From assembly GCA_902604355.1 (NCBI GenBank), contig CACKYN010000008.1:1-47682 (forward strand): a stretch of DNA of 47,682 nt, given 5' to 3'. Each line of letters opens with the position of its first letter. Position 1 is the first letter of the stretch. Below are positions 17,926-25,379 of this stretch, one piece after another. The stretch comes from an uncultured Pelagibacteraceae bacterium (lineage in GTDB: Bacteria > Pseudomonadota > Alphaproteobacteria > Pelagibacterales > Pelagibacteraceae). The translations under genes were made by a program, and so were the position numbers. The notes beneath the pieces are model-generated. The model was given only the letters and a program-made list of their open reading frames with translations. It ran no database searches and was not told where the DNA came from.

Positions 17926-18207
17926 ATGAAAAAAGCAATAATTTATATTCCAAACAAAAGTCCAATGCAGTCAGGTCTTGCGAAAACTAACAAGTGGGTA
18001 CTTGAATTTAAAACAAAAGATCCAACTACGAATCCCCTTATGGGATGGGAAAGTTCTAATGATACTTTAACTGAGTTAAAGTTAGAATTTTCATCTAAAG
18101 AACTTGCAATAAATTACGCAAAAAAGAATAAAATTGATTATGAGATAATCGAACCTAGAAAAAGAAAAATTGTAAAAAAATCTTATTCAGATAATTTCTT
18201 AAAATAA
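17926..18207 (+). CDS. Complex I accessory subunit, NDUFS4-like
   Basis: This 93-residue protein matches the ETC complex I subunit family (human NDUFS4, 18 kDa), an accessory subunit on the peripheral arm of NADH:ubiquinone oxidoreductase found in mitochondria and Alphaproteobacteria. Visible signatures are NKWVLEF, the NPLMGWESSNDTLTELKLEFSSKELAINYAKKNKIDYE core and a basic C-terminal tail. It lies 5 bases after tRNA-Pro and 4 bases before the SbmA-like gene, away from a nuo operon. Confidence 0.88.
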   Translation: MKKAIIYIPNKSPMQSGLAKTNKWVLEFKTKDPTTNPLMGWESSNDTLTELKLEFSSKELAINYAKKNKIDYEIIEPRKRKIVKKSYSDNFLK

Positions 18208-18211
18208 TAAT

Positions 18212-19204
18212 ATGTTTAGATTTTTCACTGAAAAAAATTGGTACTTATGGTCATGGTTAGGTTCTGCTATAATACTTTCATCGCTTTGGATTCAAGTTAA
18301 AATTGATGTTAAAATAAATGAGTGGTTTGGTTCATTCTACGATATGATTCAAAAAGCATTAGGTGCCCCTAATGCTATAACAATTGAAGAATATTGGGCA
18401 AGTTTACTTTCATTTATTACTTTAGCAGCAATGTATGTAGGTGTTGCAGTACTAGTAAGTTTCTTTACTTCACATTATTTATTTAGATGGAGAGCTGCGA
18501 TGGTTGAATGGTATCATTCTGTTTATGATAAAGCCCGTAAAATTGAAGGTGCTGCTCAAAGAGTTCAAGAAGATACTATAAAATTTTCAAGAATAATGGA
18601 GTCTTTAGGAACAAGTTTGATTGAAGCCTTAATGATTTTATTTGAGTTTATGCCAATTTTGTTTGGATTAAGTATTGGTATTCCAATTTTCTTTTTTGGT
18701 GATTGGGATTACGGTCTAATAGTTGGCGCCCTTATTTGGTCAATCGGAGGAACAATCTTTCTTATAATTTTAGGTCTAATATTAAGGTTAGTAGGTGTTG
18801 AATATGATTTACAAAAAAAAGAAGCAGCTTACAGAAAAATCTTAGTTATTGCTGAAGATGATGGAGCTATAAGGCCAAAATCTATAGATGAATTATTTGA
18901 AGATGTTAGAAGTATCCACTATTTAAGTTATTTAAGATATTTATATTTTAATATTGGTAGAATTGCTTACTTACAAGCTAATGTGTTATCTGCGTACGTT
19001 TTTTTAGCCCCAGCTATAGTGGCTGGTGCAGTTACACTTGGAGTAATGCAGCAAATTATAAGGGCTTTTGGAAGAGTTGAGGGGTCAATGCAATACATTT
19101 TAAAAGCTTGGCCTACTATAATTGAACTTGCAAGTGTTTATAAACGTTTAAGAGAATTTGAATATAAAATAAAACAAGAAGAATTTATTGTTGAAAAAAT
19201 TTAA
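18212..19204 (+). CDS. SbmA/BacA-family transporter
   Basis: This belongs to the SbmA/BacA family of inner-membrane, proton-driven peptide importers (uptake of Pro-rich peptides, bleomycin and similar compounds in E. coli and rhizobia). It has membrane helices near residues 12-32, 60-88, 140-165, 170-195 and 250-285, and family motifs IKINEWFGSFYDMIQKAL-like near 35-50 and HYLFRWRAAMVEWYHSVYD near 88-108. There is no ATPase domain, so it is the BacA-like half rather than a fused ABC. It is somewhat shorter than E. coli SbmA (406). Its physiological substrate here is unknown. Confidence 0.86.
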   Translation: MFRFFTEKNWYLWSWLGSAIILSSLWIQVKIDVKINEWFGSFYDMIQKALGAPNAITIEEYWASLLSFITLAAMYVGVAVLVSFFTSHYLFRWRAAMVEWYHSVYDKARKIEGAAQRVQEDTIKFSRIMESLGTSLIEALMILFEFMPILFGLSIGIPIFFFGDWDYGLIVGALIWSIGGTIFLIILGLILRLVGVEYDLQKKEAAYRKILVIAEDDGAIRPKSIDELFEDVRSIHYLSYLRYLYFNIGRIAYLQANVLSAYVFLAPAIVAGAVTLGVMQQIIRAFGRVEGSMQYILKAWPTIIELASVYKRLREFEYKIKQEEFIVEKI

Positions 19205-20145
19205 TGGCAATTGACCGAAAATTTATAGATCAGTTTGTAAATGTGACGTCAAAAGCTGCTGTTTCATCATATGACTTTATAGGTAAAAAAAATAAAATTG
19301 CTGCAGACAAAGCAACTGTTGATTCAATGAGAAATGAATTAAATCAAATAAATTTTAAAGGTGAAATAGTTATTGGTGAGGGTGAACTCGACGAAGCTCC
19401 TATGTTATATATTGGTGAAAAAGTTGGCACAACTAATGGTCCTGAAATGGACATAGCTGTTGATCCTTTAGAGGGTACTAATTTTGCTGCAAACAATCTT
19501 CCAGGAGCTTTATCGGTAATTGCAATTGCAGAAAAAAATAATCTTTTCAATGCCCCAGAAACATATATGGAAAAAATATCTGCCAAAGTAAGTGAAAAAG
19601 GTGTCATTGATTTAGATTACTCTACTAAAGAAAATGTTTTTAATTTATGTGAGTATTTGAACAAAAAACCAGAGAGTATGACAGCATGTGTTATGGATAG
19701 ACCAAGGCACAAAAATATTATCGAGGATTTAATAAAAATAGGGGTCAATATAAAATTAATCTCAGATGGTGACATATCGGGTGCCTTACTAGTAACTGAC
19801 AAAAAATATGGTGTGGATATATTTATGGGTATAGGAGGTGGTCCTGAAGGAGTTCTGGCTGCAGCTGCCCTTGATTCTTTTAACTGTAGTTTTCAGGGAA
19901 GATTTTTATTTAGTAGTGATAAAGACAAAGCAAGAGCTAAGAATATGGGTATCAATAATTTTACAAAAAAATATGAACTGCATGAAATTGTAAAAGGAGA
20001 CTCAATTTTTTGTGCATCAGGTGTGACATCTGGAGATATAGTTTCAGGCATAAAAGTTGAAAATAATGAATACATCACTGAAACTTTGGTTACGCATAAA
20101 AACACAGGTGTTAAAAAAATAATTAAAAAAGTTATAAATAAATGA
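19204..20145 (+). CDS. glpX: Class II fructose-1,6-bisphosphatase
   Basis: GlpX removes phosphate from fructose-1,6-bisphosphate in gluconeogenesis. The metal-binding VDPLEGT motif is present (about residues 83-89), with EGELDEAPMLYIGE before it and SDGDISGALL and GIGGGPEGVLAAAAL after it, all class II hallmarks. The length is 313 residues. The ATG at 19204 shares one base with the upstream stop, so it is tightly coupled to the SbmA-like gene. Confidence 0.94.
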   Translation: MAIDRKFIDQFVNVTSKAAVSSYDFIGKKNKIAADKATVDSMRNELNQINFKGEIVIGEGELDEAPMLYIGEKVGTTNGPEMDIAVDPLEGTNFAANNLPGALSVIAIAEKNNLFNAPETYMEKISAKVSEKGVIDLDYSTKENVFNLCEYLNKKPESMTACVMDRPRHKNIIEDLIKIGVNIKLISDGDISGALLVTDKKYGVDIFMGIGGGPEGVLAAAALDSFNCSFQGRFLFSSDKDKARAKNMGINNFTKKYELHEIVKGDSIFCASGVTSGDIVSGIKVENNEYITETLVTHKNTGVKKIIKKVINK

Positions 20146-20214
20146 TTATCAATAATATGAAAAATCTATTTAAGCTTGATTAATACAATTTTTTACAATA
20201 AAAAGCAGCAATTT

Positions 20215-20289
20215 GGTCCCTTCGTCTATCGGTTAGGACACGTGGTTTTCATCCTCGAAAGAGGGGTTCGATTCCCCTAGGGACCGCCA
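20215..20289 (+). tRNA. tRNA-Glu(UUC)
   Basis: The acceptor GGTCCCT pairs with AGGGACC, followed by G and an encoded CCA. The anticodon stem-loop has TTC. The T arm is GGGGTTCGATTCCCC. The length is 75 nt. It marks the left edge of the accessory stretch with the glycosyltransferases and the recombinase. Confidence 0.97.
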
Positions 20290-20305
20290 AATTTGATAGA
20301 GTTAC

Positions 20306-20572
20306 ATGGTTTATTACGTATACTTAATTGTAACAGCTGATGGATATAAAAATAGATCATATGTTGGATATACTAACAATTTAATAAACAGACTTAATAA
20401 ACATAATTCTAATAATGGGGCTAAATCTACAAAAGGTTATAAGTGGGAATTAGCTTATAAAAAAAAATTTTATTTAAAAAAAAAAGCACTTTCATTTGAA
20501 TATCAGCTCAAAAAAGATAGAAAAGTAAGGTCAAAGATAATTTATGATTTTAAAAAAAAATCAAAGTCTTAA
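20306..20572 (+). CDS. GIY-YIG domain protein (YhbQ/UPF0213 type)
   Basis: This 88-residue single-domain GIY-YIG nuclease-family protein has YYVYLIVTADG (the GIY part), YVGYTNNLINRLNKHN (the YIG strand, catalytic Arg and following residues) and SFEYQLKK with the conserved Glu. Stand-alone proteins like this have been linked to DNA repair or remain uncharacterised. It starts 16 bases after tRNA-Glu and overlaps the following glycosyltransferase gene by 29 bases in another frame. Confidence 0.85.
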   Translation: MVYYVYLIVTADGYKNRSYVGYTNNLINRLNKHNSNNGAKSTKGYKWELAYKKKFYLKKKALSFEYQLKKDRKVRSKIIYDFKKKSKS

Positions 20573-22667
20573 AATTGCAACAATATTACCTTATAAGGAA
20601 AACTATACACCGGATAAAGCATCTGCTGCATCATTATGGGTTTCTGAATTTTATAAAAACTCAAAGTTTAAAAAAAATAACTTTATTTATGGCCATACAA
20701 AATCAAAAAAATATTTAACTAAAAATTACATAAATATAAATTTAAAAAATATAAAATCTAAAATAAGAAGTACAACAAACGAATATGCAGAAAAATTAAT
20801 TAAAGATTTAAATTCAAAAAATTATAATATTATTGAGGTTCATAATAGACCACAACTTTTACTTAAATTATTAAATAAAGTAAAAAGTAGATTTATTTTC
20901 TATTTTCATAATGATCCCCTATCAATGAATGGATCCAAATCAATTAACGATAGATTAAGAATACTAAACTCTATAGATAAATTAATTTTTGTAAGCGAGT
21001 GGGTAAGAAATAGGTTTTTTTTAAATATTGATAAAAAGTTACAAAGTAAAACAGAAATTGTTTATCCAAGTGTGTATAAACAAAAAGCTGTTAAAAAGAA
21101 AAAAAATATAATTTTTGTGGGAAGATTAAATCATTCTAAAGGATATGATTTATTTAAAGAGGCTATAATTAAAATTCTTGATGAGTTTTCAAATTGGAAT
21201 GCATATTCAGTAGGTGATGAAGATAGAAGGTCTATATACATACAGCATTCAAGACATAAAGAATTAGGATTTATTAAACACAAAGATACCTTAGATTTAC
21301 TTAACAAATCAGAAATTGCTGTTGTACCCTCTAGGTGGGATGAACCTTTTGGAAGAACAGCTCTTGAAGCATCCTCAAGAGGATGTGCAACAATAATTAG
21401 TCATAAAGGTGGGTTAAAAGAAACTACTGAGAATGCTGTAATATTAAAAAAACTTGACTCAAAAAATATTTATTTGGAAATAAAAAAACTTATTAAACAC
21501 TCCAAAACAAAAGAAAAAATCCAAAAACTTAGTAGAGGAAATATAAAACATTTAATAAATGAAAATACAAAAATTATAGATCAAATTAGAGAAAATATTT
21601 TTCCACGTTTCAATGTAAATTATATAAAAAACAAATTAAAAATTATTAACTTATACAACCAAGGACAGAAACTTAATTACAGATTATTTAATATTTCCTT
21701 AGGAAAAAAATTTACTAATGGTTTTGTGCGCAATGGTCATGATGTGCTTGAAATAAGCGATAGGGATTACTTAAGAAATAATAGATCTTTTAACCTAATA
21801 CCAAACAAAATTAATTTTCAAAACTTTTTCATAGAAACCTTTAAAAATTATAATCCTGATATGTTATTTTTCGGTCATACAAAAAATTTAACTTTGGAGA
21901 CATTAGATACAATTAGGTCAATTAACAAAAACCTTGTCATATCTCAATGGAATGAAGATCCTGTGATGTCCGGTCTAGAATATTCAAAACTTAATTTATC
22001 TAATATAAATTTATACTCTGATTTTGTTGATCATAATTTTATTACGACAGATCCTTCAATAATAAAAAATAAATCTAATAAAAATTTTCATTTTTTCTTT
22101 GTGCCTGTAGATAAAAACATAGAAAGGTTTGATGTTTATAAATTGAAACCAAAAAATGATTTATTTTATGCAATGAGTCACGGTGTAAATCGTGCTACTT
22201 TAAAACATGGAACAGAAGATAACAGAATAAAATTCTTAGATAAATTGGTAAAAAAAATTCCAAATATAAAATATGATTTTTATGGTTTCTTAAACAAACA
22301 ACCAATTTGGGGTAATGATTTTAATAATGCATTAATTGACTCTAAAATGGGCCTTAACTTAAGTAGAGGAAAACCTACAAAATATTATTCTAGTAATAGA
22401 ATAGCTTCTATTATGGGTAATGGTTTATTAACATTTATAGATAAAAAAGTTCAAATGTCTGACTTCTTTAATAAGAATGAAATTGTATTATATTCCAATA
22501 TAGATGATCTTTCCAACAAGATTAAATTTTATTCCAGAAATGATAATATAAGAAAAAAAATTTCAAAAAATGGAAAAAATAAATATTTCAAACTTTTTAA
22601 CGAAACCAAAATTACAAAATATTTTATTGATATTTCTCTTGGAAATAAAACCTCATTGCTCTTTTAA
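20544..22667 (+). CDS. Two-domain glycosyltransferase (GT4-like plus CgeB-like)
   Basis: This large protein of 707 residues appears to hold two GT-B glycosyltransferase units. Residues about 10-345 are GT4-like: IIFVGRLNHSKGYDLF (donor side) and EPFGRTALEASSRGCATIISHKGG (the EX7E-like region, about 265-290). Residues about 365-707 form a second unit with SKMGLNLSRGKPTKYYSSNRIASIMGNG near 600-627, typical of the CgeB/Glyco_trans_1_2 type. No membrane helix is seen. It probably adds sugars to a surface polysaccharide or glycan; donor and acceptor are unknown. It forms an accessory pair with the opposing GT11-like gene. Confidence 0.78.
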   Translation: MILKKNQSLKIATILPYKENYTPDKASAASLWVSEFYKNSKFKKNNFIYGHTKSKKYLTKNYININLKNIKSKIRSTTNEYAEKLIKDLNSKNYNIIEVHNRPQLLLKLLNKVKSRFIFYFHNDPLSMNGSKSINDRLRILNSIDKLIFVSEWVRNRFFLNIDKKLQSKTEIVYPSVYKQKAVKKKKNIIFVGRLNHSKGYDLFKEAIIKILDEFSNWNAYSVGDEDRRSIYIQHSRHKELGFIKHKDTLDLLNKSEIAVVPSRWDEPFGRTALEASSRGCATIISHKGGLKETTENAVILKKLDSKNIYLEIKKLIKHSKTKEKIQKLSRGNIKHLINENTKIIDQIRENIFPRFNVNYIKNKLKIINLYNQGQKLNYRLFNISLGKKFTNGFVRNGHDVLEISDRDYLRNNRSFNLIPNKINFQNFFIETFKNYNPDMLFFGHTKNLTLETLDTIRSINKNLVISQWNEDPVMSGLEYSKLNLSNINLYSDFVDHNFITTDPSIIKNKSNKNFHFFFVPVDKNIERFDVYKLKPKNDLFYAMSHGVNRATLKHGTEDNRIKFLDKLVKKIPNIKYDFYGFLNKQPIWGNDFNNALIDSKMGLNLSRGKPTKYYSSNRIASIMGNGLLTFIDKKVQMSDFFNKNEIVLYSNIDDLSNKIKFYSRNDNIRKKISKNGKNKYFKLFNETKITKYFIDISLGNKTSLLF

Positions 22668-22689
22668 AAAAAAATAGACAGTAATTTTT

Positions 22690-23598
22690 TTAAATCCACC
22701 AATCTGGTTTAATATCCTGATTATTACTAAAACCATAATAACCACTTTTGTTTTTAATATATGGTAGAGAAAGACATATTTTATTTGGGTTTTTTGACAA
22801 GTATGATCCCCAATAATGAAACGTGCTTGGGGATATTATAAAATTTTTACATAAACTTATTAAGTATAAATCATATGCAGGGCTCAAACTTAAGTTTTCA
22901 TCTACAAAAGTAAATTTACTTGATGGAAAATGTTCTCGTAATCCACTAAAATCGTCAGACCATACAAAAAATTTAGTATTTTCAAATTTCCTTTCAAAAT
23001 ATTCAATTCCTTTTTTTGCTATCTTTAAATTATAATTAAAATTTTCTTTTTTTAAAAGATCAATATTATTATGGTTTTCATCTATGAGAAATTTTTTATT
23101 TCTTATATGTATAGATATTGAATTATTTTTTAATATTAAATCTTTGAATTTATTTGATTTATTTTTAATTTCATCTTTAAAATCAAATTCTTTTAAAATA
23201 AGTTTTTCCTCTGATTTAAAGTATTTTTCAGATTGAAAATAGCCTTCCATGTAAGCATTATGATTGATTTTTATATTTAATGTATTAGGGTCAAACTTTG
23301 TTAGTTTATTTTTATCTTTTTTCTCTTCTATAAAAACCAAATCTTTTTGAAGAAATTTGAATTTTTTAAGTATTTTTCTCTTAAATCTTCCAATATGTCC
23401 CTTATATTTGAATTTACTTTCTGCGATTTGAGCTGTTAACTTAAAGTTATATAGTTCAAACTTATATCTTTTATAAAATCCGCTTTCATCATCAACTAAT
23501 AAATTTGCATTATTTTTTTTTGCTAAATTAAATGCTGCTGCATAAGTAAATAATTGATTTCCTAAACCATTAGCCAATCTTACAATTATATTTTTCAT
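22690..23598 (-). CDS. GT11-type glycosyltransferase (alpha-1,2-fucosyltransferase-like)
   Basis: The N terminus IIVRLANGLGNQLFTYAAA is the hallmark of GT11 enzymes, which transfer fucose from GDP-fucose. SIHIRNKKF (about residues 162-170) corresponds to motif I (HxRRxD), but the second Arg and the Asp are not preserved. FFVWSDDFSGLREHF and ISPSTFHYWGSYLSKNPNK further on fit motifs II and III. The altered motif I makes fucose specificity doubtful. The length is 302 residues. It lies 3 bases downstream of the recombinase gene on the same strand. Confidence 0.8.
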   Translation of the reverse strand: MKNIIVRLANGLGNQLFTYAAAFNLAKKNNANLLVDDESGFYKRYKFELYNFKLTAQIAESKFKYKGHIGRFKRKILKKFKFLQKDLVFIEEKKDKNKLTKFDPNTLNIKINHNAYMEGYFQSEKYFKSEEKLILKEFDFKDEIKNKSNKFKDLILKNNSISIHIRNKKFLIDENHNNIDLLKKENFNYNLKIAKKGIEYFERKFENTKFFVWSDDFSGLREHFPSSKFTFVDENLSLSPAYDLYLISLCKNFIISPSTFHYWGSYLSKNPNKICLSLPYIKNKSGYYGFSNNQDIKPDWWI

Positions 23599-23601
23599 TA
23601 T

Positions 23602-24558
23602 TTATATTTTAATTTTATTCAGTGCATTATTCTTGAATATGTTTGCATCTTTAATATACCTTCTTACCATTTCAGGTGATTTATGGCCTGTCATAGCCAT
23701 TATATTTCTTTCTTCTGCACCAGCCTCTGCTGCCGATGTAGCAAACCCAGATCTTAAACTATGACCAGAATAATTTTTACTATCAATACCTGCTAATTCT
23801 AGATATTTTTTTATAATCAAAGCAACTGATTGGTCTGTTAATCTTTTTTCAGATAAGTTTGATCCCTTATTAAATCTTCTAAACAAAGGGCCAGAGTTTA
23901 TATTTGAAAATTTTATCCATTTTTTAATTGATACAACCGGACAAAATTGAGAATTATCAAAATGGGGCAGTCCTTTTACGAAACCTTCACCAAATTGATC
24001 TGTTTTTGATTTTGTTATTTTGATTTTAAGTCCCTCTGTTACAAATTCTAAGTCTTCAAGATTTAACGAAACTATTTCTTTTCTTCTAAAACCACCTGCA
24101 AATCCAATTAGAATAATTGATCTATCTCTCAATATCTTTATTTTATTACTTAATTGATCATCTATAACATTAATTATTTGTTTTAAATTATTGACTAATA
24201 ATGGTTTTTTTCCTATTTGAATACTTCCTTTCCTCCGTTTTATACCCATAATATTCTCAATTATTAATGGATGTTTAGTATCTAAATAATGTCCTTTTAG
24301 TTTGTGAATAACACCTATAGAAACCAATTTTCGTTTTAAAGTGCTTATTTTAATATTTTTTGTTGAAAGATAAGTTAAGTACAATGAGACAATTTTTGGT
24401 TCTGAAGGTAGTGATTTAAAACCATTTTGCACACAAAAAATATCAAAATTATTAAAATCAGATTTGTAAGCTTTAATAGTATTGTTTGATTTTGAACTTT
24501 TTAAGTTTAATAAAGTTTCTTCCTCTAAAGCATTTAAGTTAGTTGTAAGTGTATCCAT
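23602..24558 (-). CDS. Tyrosine recombinase / integrase, complete
   Basis: This 318-residue site-specific recombinase has all catalytic residues: Arg158 (GGFRRKEI), a beta-hairpin Lys near 184, His266-x-x-Arg269 (HSLRSG), His292 (GHKSPEM) and the nucleophile Tyr301. The N-terminal SAM-like core-binding domain (SNNTIKAYKSDFNNF) lies at about 24-90. It resembles the stand-alone integrase family that often travels with islands, rather than canonical XerC or XerD. The ATG at 24558 is only 5 bases from a 14-7-14 inverted repeat that may be its binding or recombination site. The gene is followed at once by the GT11-like gene on the same strand. Confidence 0.92.
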   Translation of the reverse strand: MDTLTTNLNALEEETLLNLKSSKSNNTIKAYKSDFNNFDIFCVQNGFKSLPSEPKIVSLYLTYLSTKNIKISTLKRKLVSIGVIHKLKGHYLDTKHPLIIENIMGIKRRKGSIQIGKKPLLVNNLKQIINVIDDQLSNKIKILRDRSIILIGFAGGFRRKEIVSLNLEDLEFVTEGLKIKITKSKTDQFGEGFVKGLPHFDNSQFCPVVSIKKWIKFSNINSGPLFRRFNKGSNLSEKRLTDQSVALIIKKYLELAGIDSKNYSGHSLRSGFATSAAEAGAEERNIMAMTGHKSPEMVRRYIKDANIFKNNALNKIKI

Positions 24559-24562
24559 ACTA

Positions 24563-24597
24563 ATTACTATTGATAACCATTAATTATCGTTAGTAAT
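24563..24597. repeat. dif/lox-like inverted repeat beside the recombinase start
   Basis: The left arm ATTACTATTGATAA (24563-24576) and the right arm TTATCGTTAGTAAT (24584-24597) are inverted copies matching at 12 of 14 positions, separated by a 7-base spacer CCATTAA. Two arms around a 6-8 base core is the architecture of tyrosine-recombinase core sites. The inner ends (GATAA and TTATCGTTA) resemble the CATAA and TTATGTTA ends of dif. The repeat lies in the divergent gap between the recombinase and a small membrane-protein gene, covering the recombinase translation start region, so it might instead be an operator. AT-rich DNA makes short repeats common, but 12 of 14 with a proper spacer is notable. 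Confidence 0.6.
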
Positions 24598-24639
24598 ATA
24601 TTAGGTGAATTTAAATGTCAATAGTCTAAAAATTAAAAT

Positions 24640-24816
24640 ATGGCTTCGATGACAGGAATTATAGAACCTAATTATTTTTTGATTACCGCTATAGCTTTTG
24701 CAATCTTAGGCGCTATTCAATACAAAAAAACTGGAAAAACATTGGAGACAATATATTTATCAGTTCTATTTCTATTTTTTCTTATAAGCTATTTTATACT
24801 TATATTTGGTGATTAG
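24640..24816 (+). CDS. 58-residue two-helix membrane protein
   Basis: The ATG at 24640 opens a 58-codon frame with two hydrophobic helices (about residues 11-27 and 38-56) joined by a polar, basic loop (QYKKTGKTLET), and a short polar C terminus ending FGD. The N terminus is MASMTGIIEPNYF. This arrangement looks like a real small inner-membrane protein rather than a chance frame. It is divergent from the recombinase and lies upstream of the structured RNA. I do not recognise the family. Confidence 0.62.
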   Translation: MASMTGIIEPNYFLITAIAFAILGAIQYKKTGKTLETIYLSVLFLFFLISYFILIFGD

Positions 24817-24830
24817 AATTATCCCCATTA

Positions 24831-24860
24831 TTCACAGTTCATAATAAAAAAAAATATAAC
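24831..24860 (+). promoter_or_regulatory. Candidate promoter of the structured RNA
   Basis: TTCACA (24831-24836) is followed by an 18-base spacer and TATAAC (24855-24860), predicting a start near 24867. A second -10-like TACAAT at 24874-24879 would start the RNA near 24887, without a good -35. Confidence 0.4.
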
Positions 24861-24866
24861 AACTAA

Positions 24867-25090
24867 AAAGTGATACAATTAAATTTAAAAGCTGATACGT
24901 TAGAATTAATTAAGGGGCAACCCTTAACTGACCAGCTGGAGAAAAACCGTAAGGAACAATTTCAGAGGGCAGAAAGTTTCGTGGGGGATCGCTGAACGCA
25001 CGAAACGGGTGGCATGGCGATAGCGAGTCAACGACGTGCCTATAACTACTGTTTTATGCACTGAAAAGTGCATAAATAAGTAGTTTTTTT
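24867..25090 (+). ncRNA. Unassigned structured RNA ending in an intrinsic terminator
   Basis: About 150 bases here are clearly richer in G and C than the surroundings and contain no convincing reading frame. Visible helices: TTAAGGG (24910-24916) with CCCTTAA (24921-24927) closed by a GCAA tetraloop; GTTTCGTG (24976-24983) with CACGAAAC (24999-25006), eight perfect pairs; and GGCAT (25011-25015) with GTGCC (25036-25040). A strong terminator follows. I compared it mentally with tmRNA, RNase P, SRP, 6S and the SAM, glycine, TPP and cobalamin riboswitches and found no match. It could be a stand-alone RNA or a long attenuated leader of the alkyltransferase gene, whose ATG is 19 bases after the terminator. 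Confidence 0.75.
25045..25090 (+). terminator. Two-tier Rho-independent terminator
   Basis: The inner stem TTATGCACT (25054-25062) pairs perfectly with AGTGCATAA (25067-25075) around a GAAA tetraloop. The outer stem ACTACT (25045-25050) pairs with AGTAGT (25079-25084). Seven T residues (25084-25090) follow. It is by far the clearest intrinsic terminator in the window. Confidence 0.9.
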
Positions 25091-25109
25091 CATCAAAACT
25101 TATACATTA

Positions 25110-25379
25110 ATGAATGGAACTAAATTTCAATTAAAAGTTTGGAACTTTTTAAAAACTATACCTAAAGGAACAGTTAAAACATATAAAGAGGTTGCAATTG
25201 CTATAAAATGCCCCAAATCAGCTCGTGCTGTAGCTAATGCATGTGGAAAAAACCCATATGCTCCTAAAGTGCCCTGTCACAGAGTAATTAGGTCTGATGG
25301 ATGTCTTGGTGGATACTCGGGGAGTGGTGGGTTTAAGACAAAGCTGCGTTTATTGAGATCTGAAAAAGTTGATATTTAA
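25110..25379 (+). CDS. Short O6-alkylguanine-DNA alkyltransferase (Ogt/Ada C-domain only)
   Basis: The 89 residues match just the C-terminal DNA-binding domain of methylated-DNA-protein cysteine methyltransferases. The active-site PCHRV motif is at 55-59 with acceptor Cys56, the helix-turn-helix part SARAVANACGKNP is at 38-50, and LGGYSGSGGFKTKLRLL follows. The alkyltransferase-like (ATL) proteins have Trp in place of Cys; here the Cys is kept, so direct repair of O6-alkylguanine is plausible. The usual N-terminal domain is absent. The start lies 19 bases after the terminator of the structured RNA. Confidence 0.85.
   Translation: MNGTKFQLKVWNFLKTIPKGTVKTYKEVAIAIKCPKSARAVANACGKNPYAPKVPCHRVIRSDGCLGGYSGSGGFKTKLRLLRSEKVDI

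Noticed and set aside
19344..19607. 87-codon minus-strand frame inside glpX
   Set aside because: Antisense shadow of a well-conserved enzyme; the composition reflects the complementary strand.
23602..24558. The recombinase as the chromosomal XerC or XerD
   Set aside because: Its N-terminal and catalytic-domain wording fits the island-type integrase family better, and it stands among accessory genes; not excluded without a tree.
24890..25040. The structured RNA as tmRNA, RNase P RNA, group I intron or hammerhead ribozyme
   Set aside because: No tRNA-like end or tag frame, no GAGGAAAGTCC-type core, no intron core elements, and the CTGAACG...CGAAAC pattern does not meet the hammerhead CTGANGA requirement.
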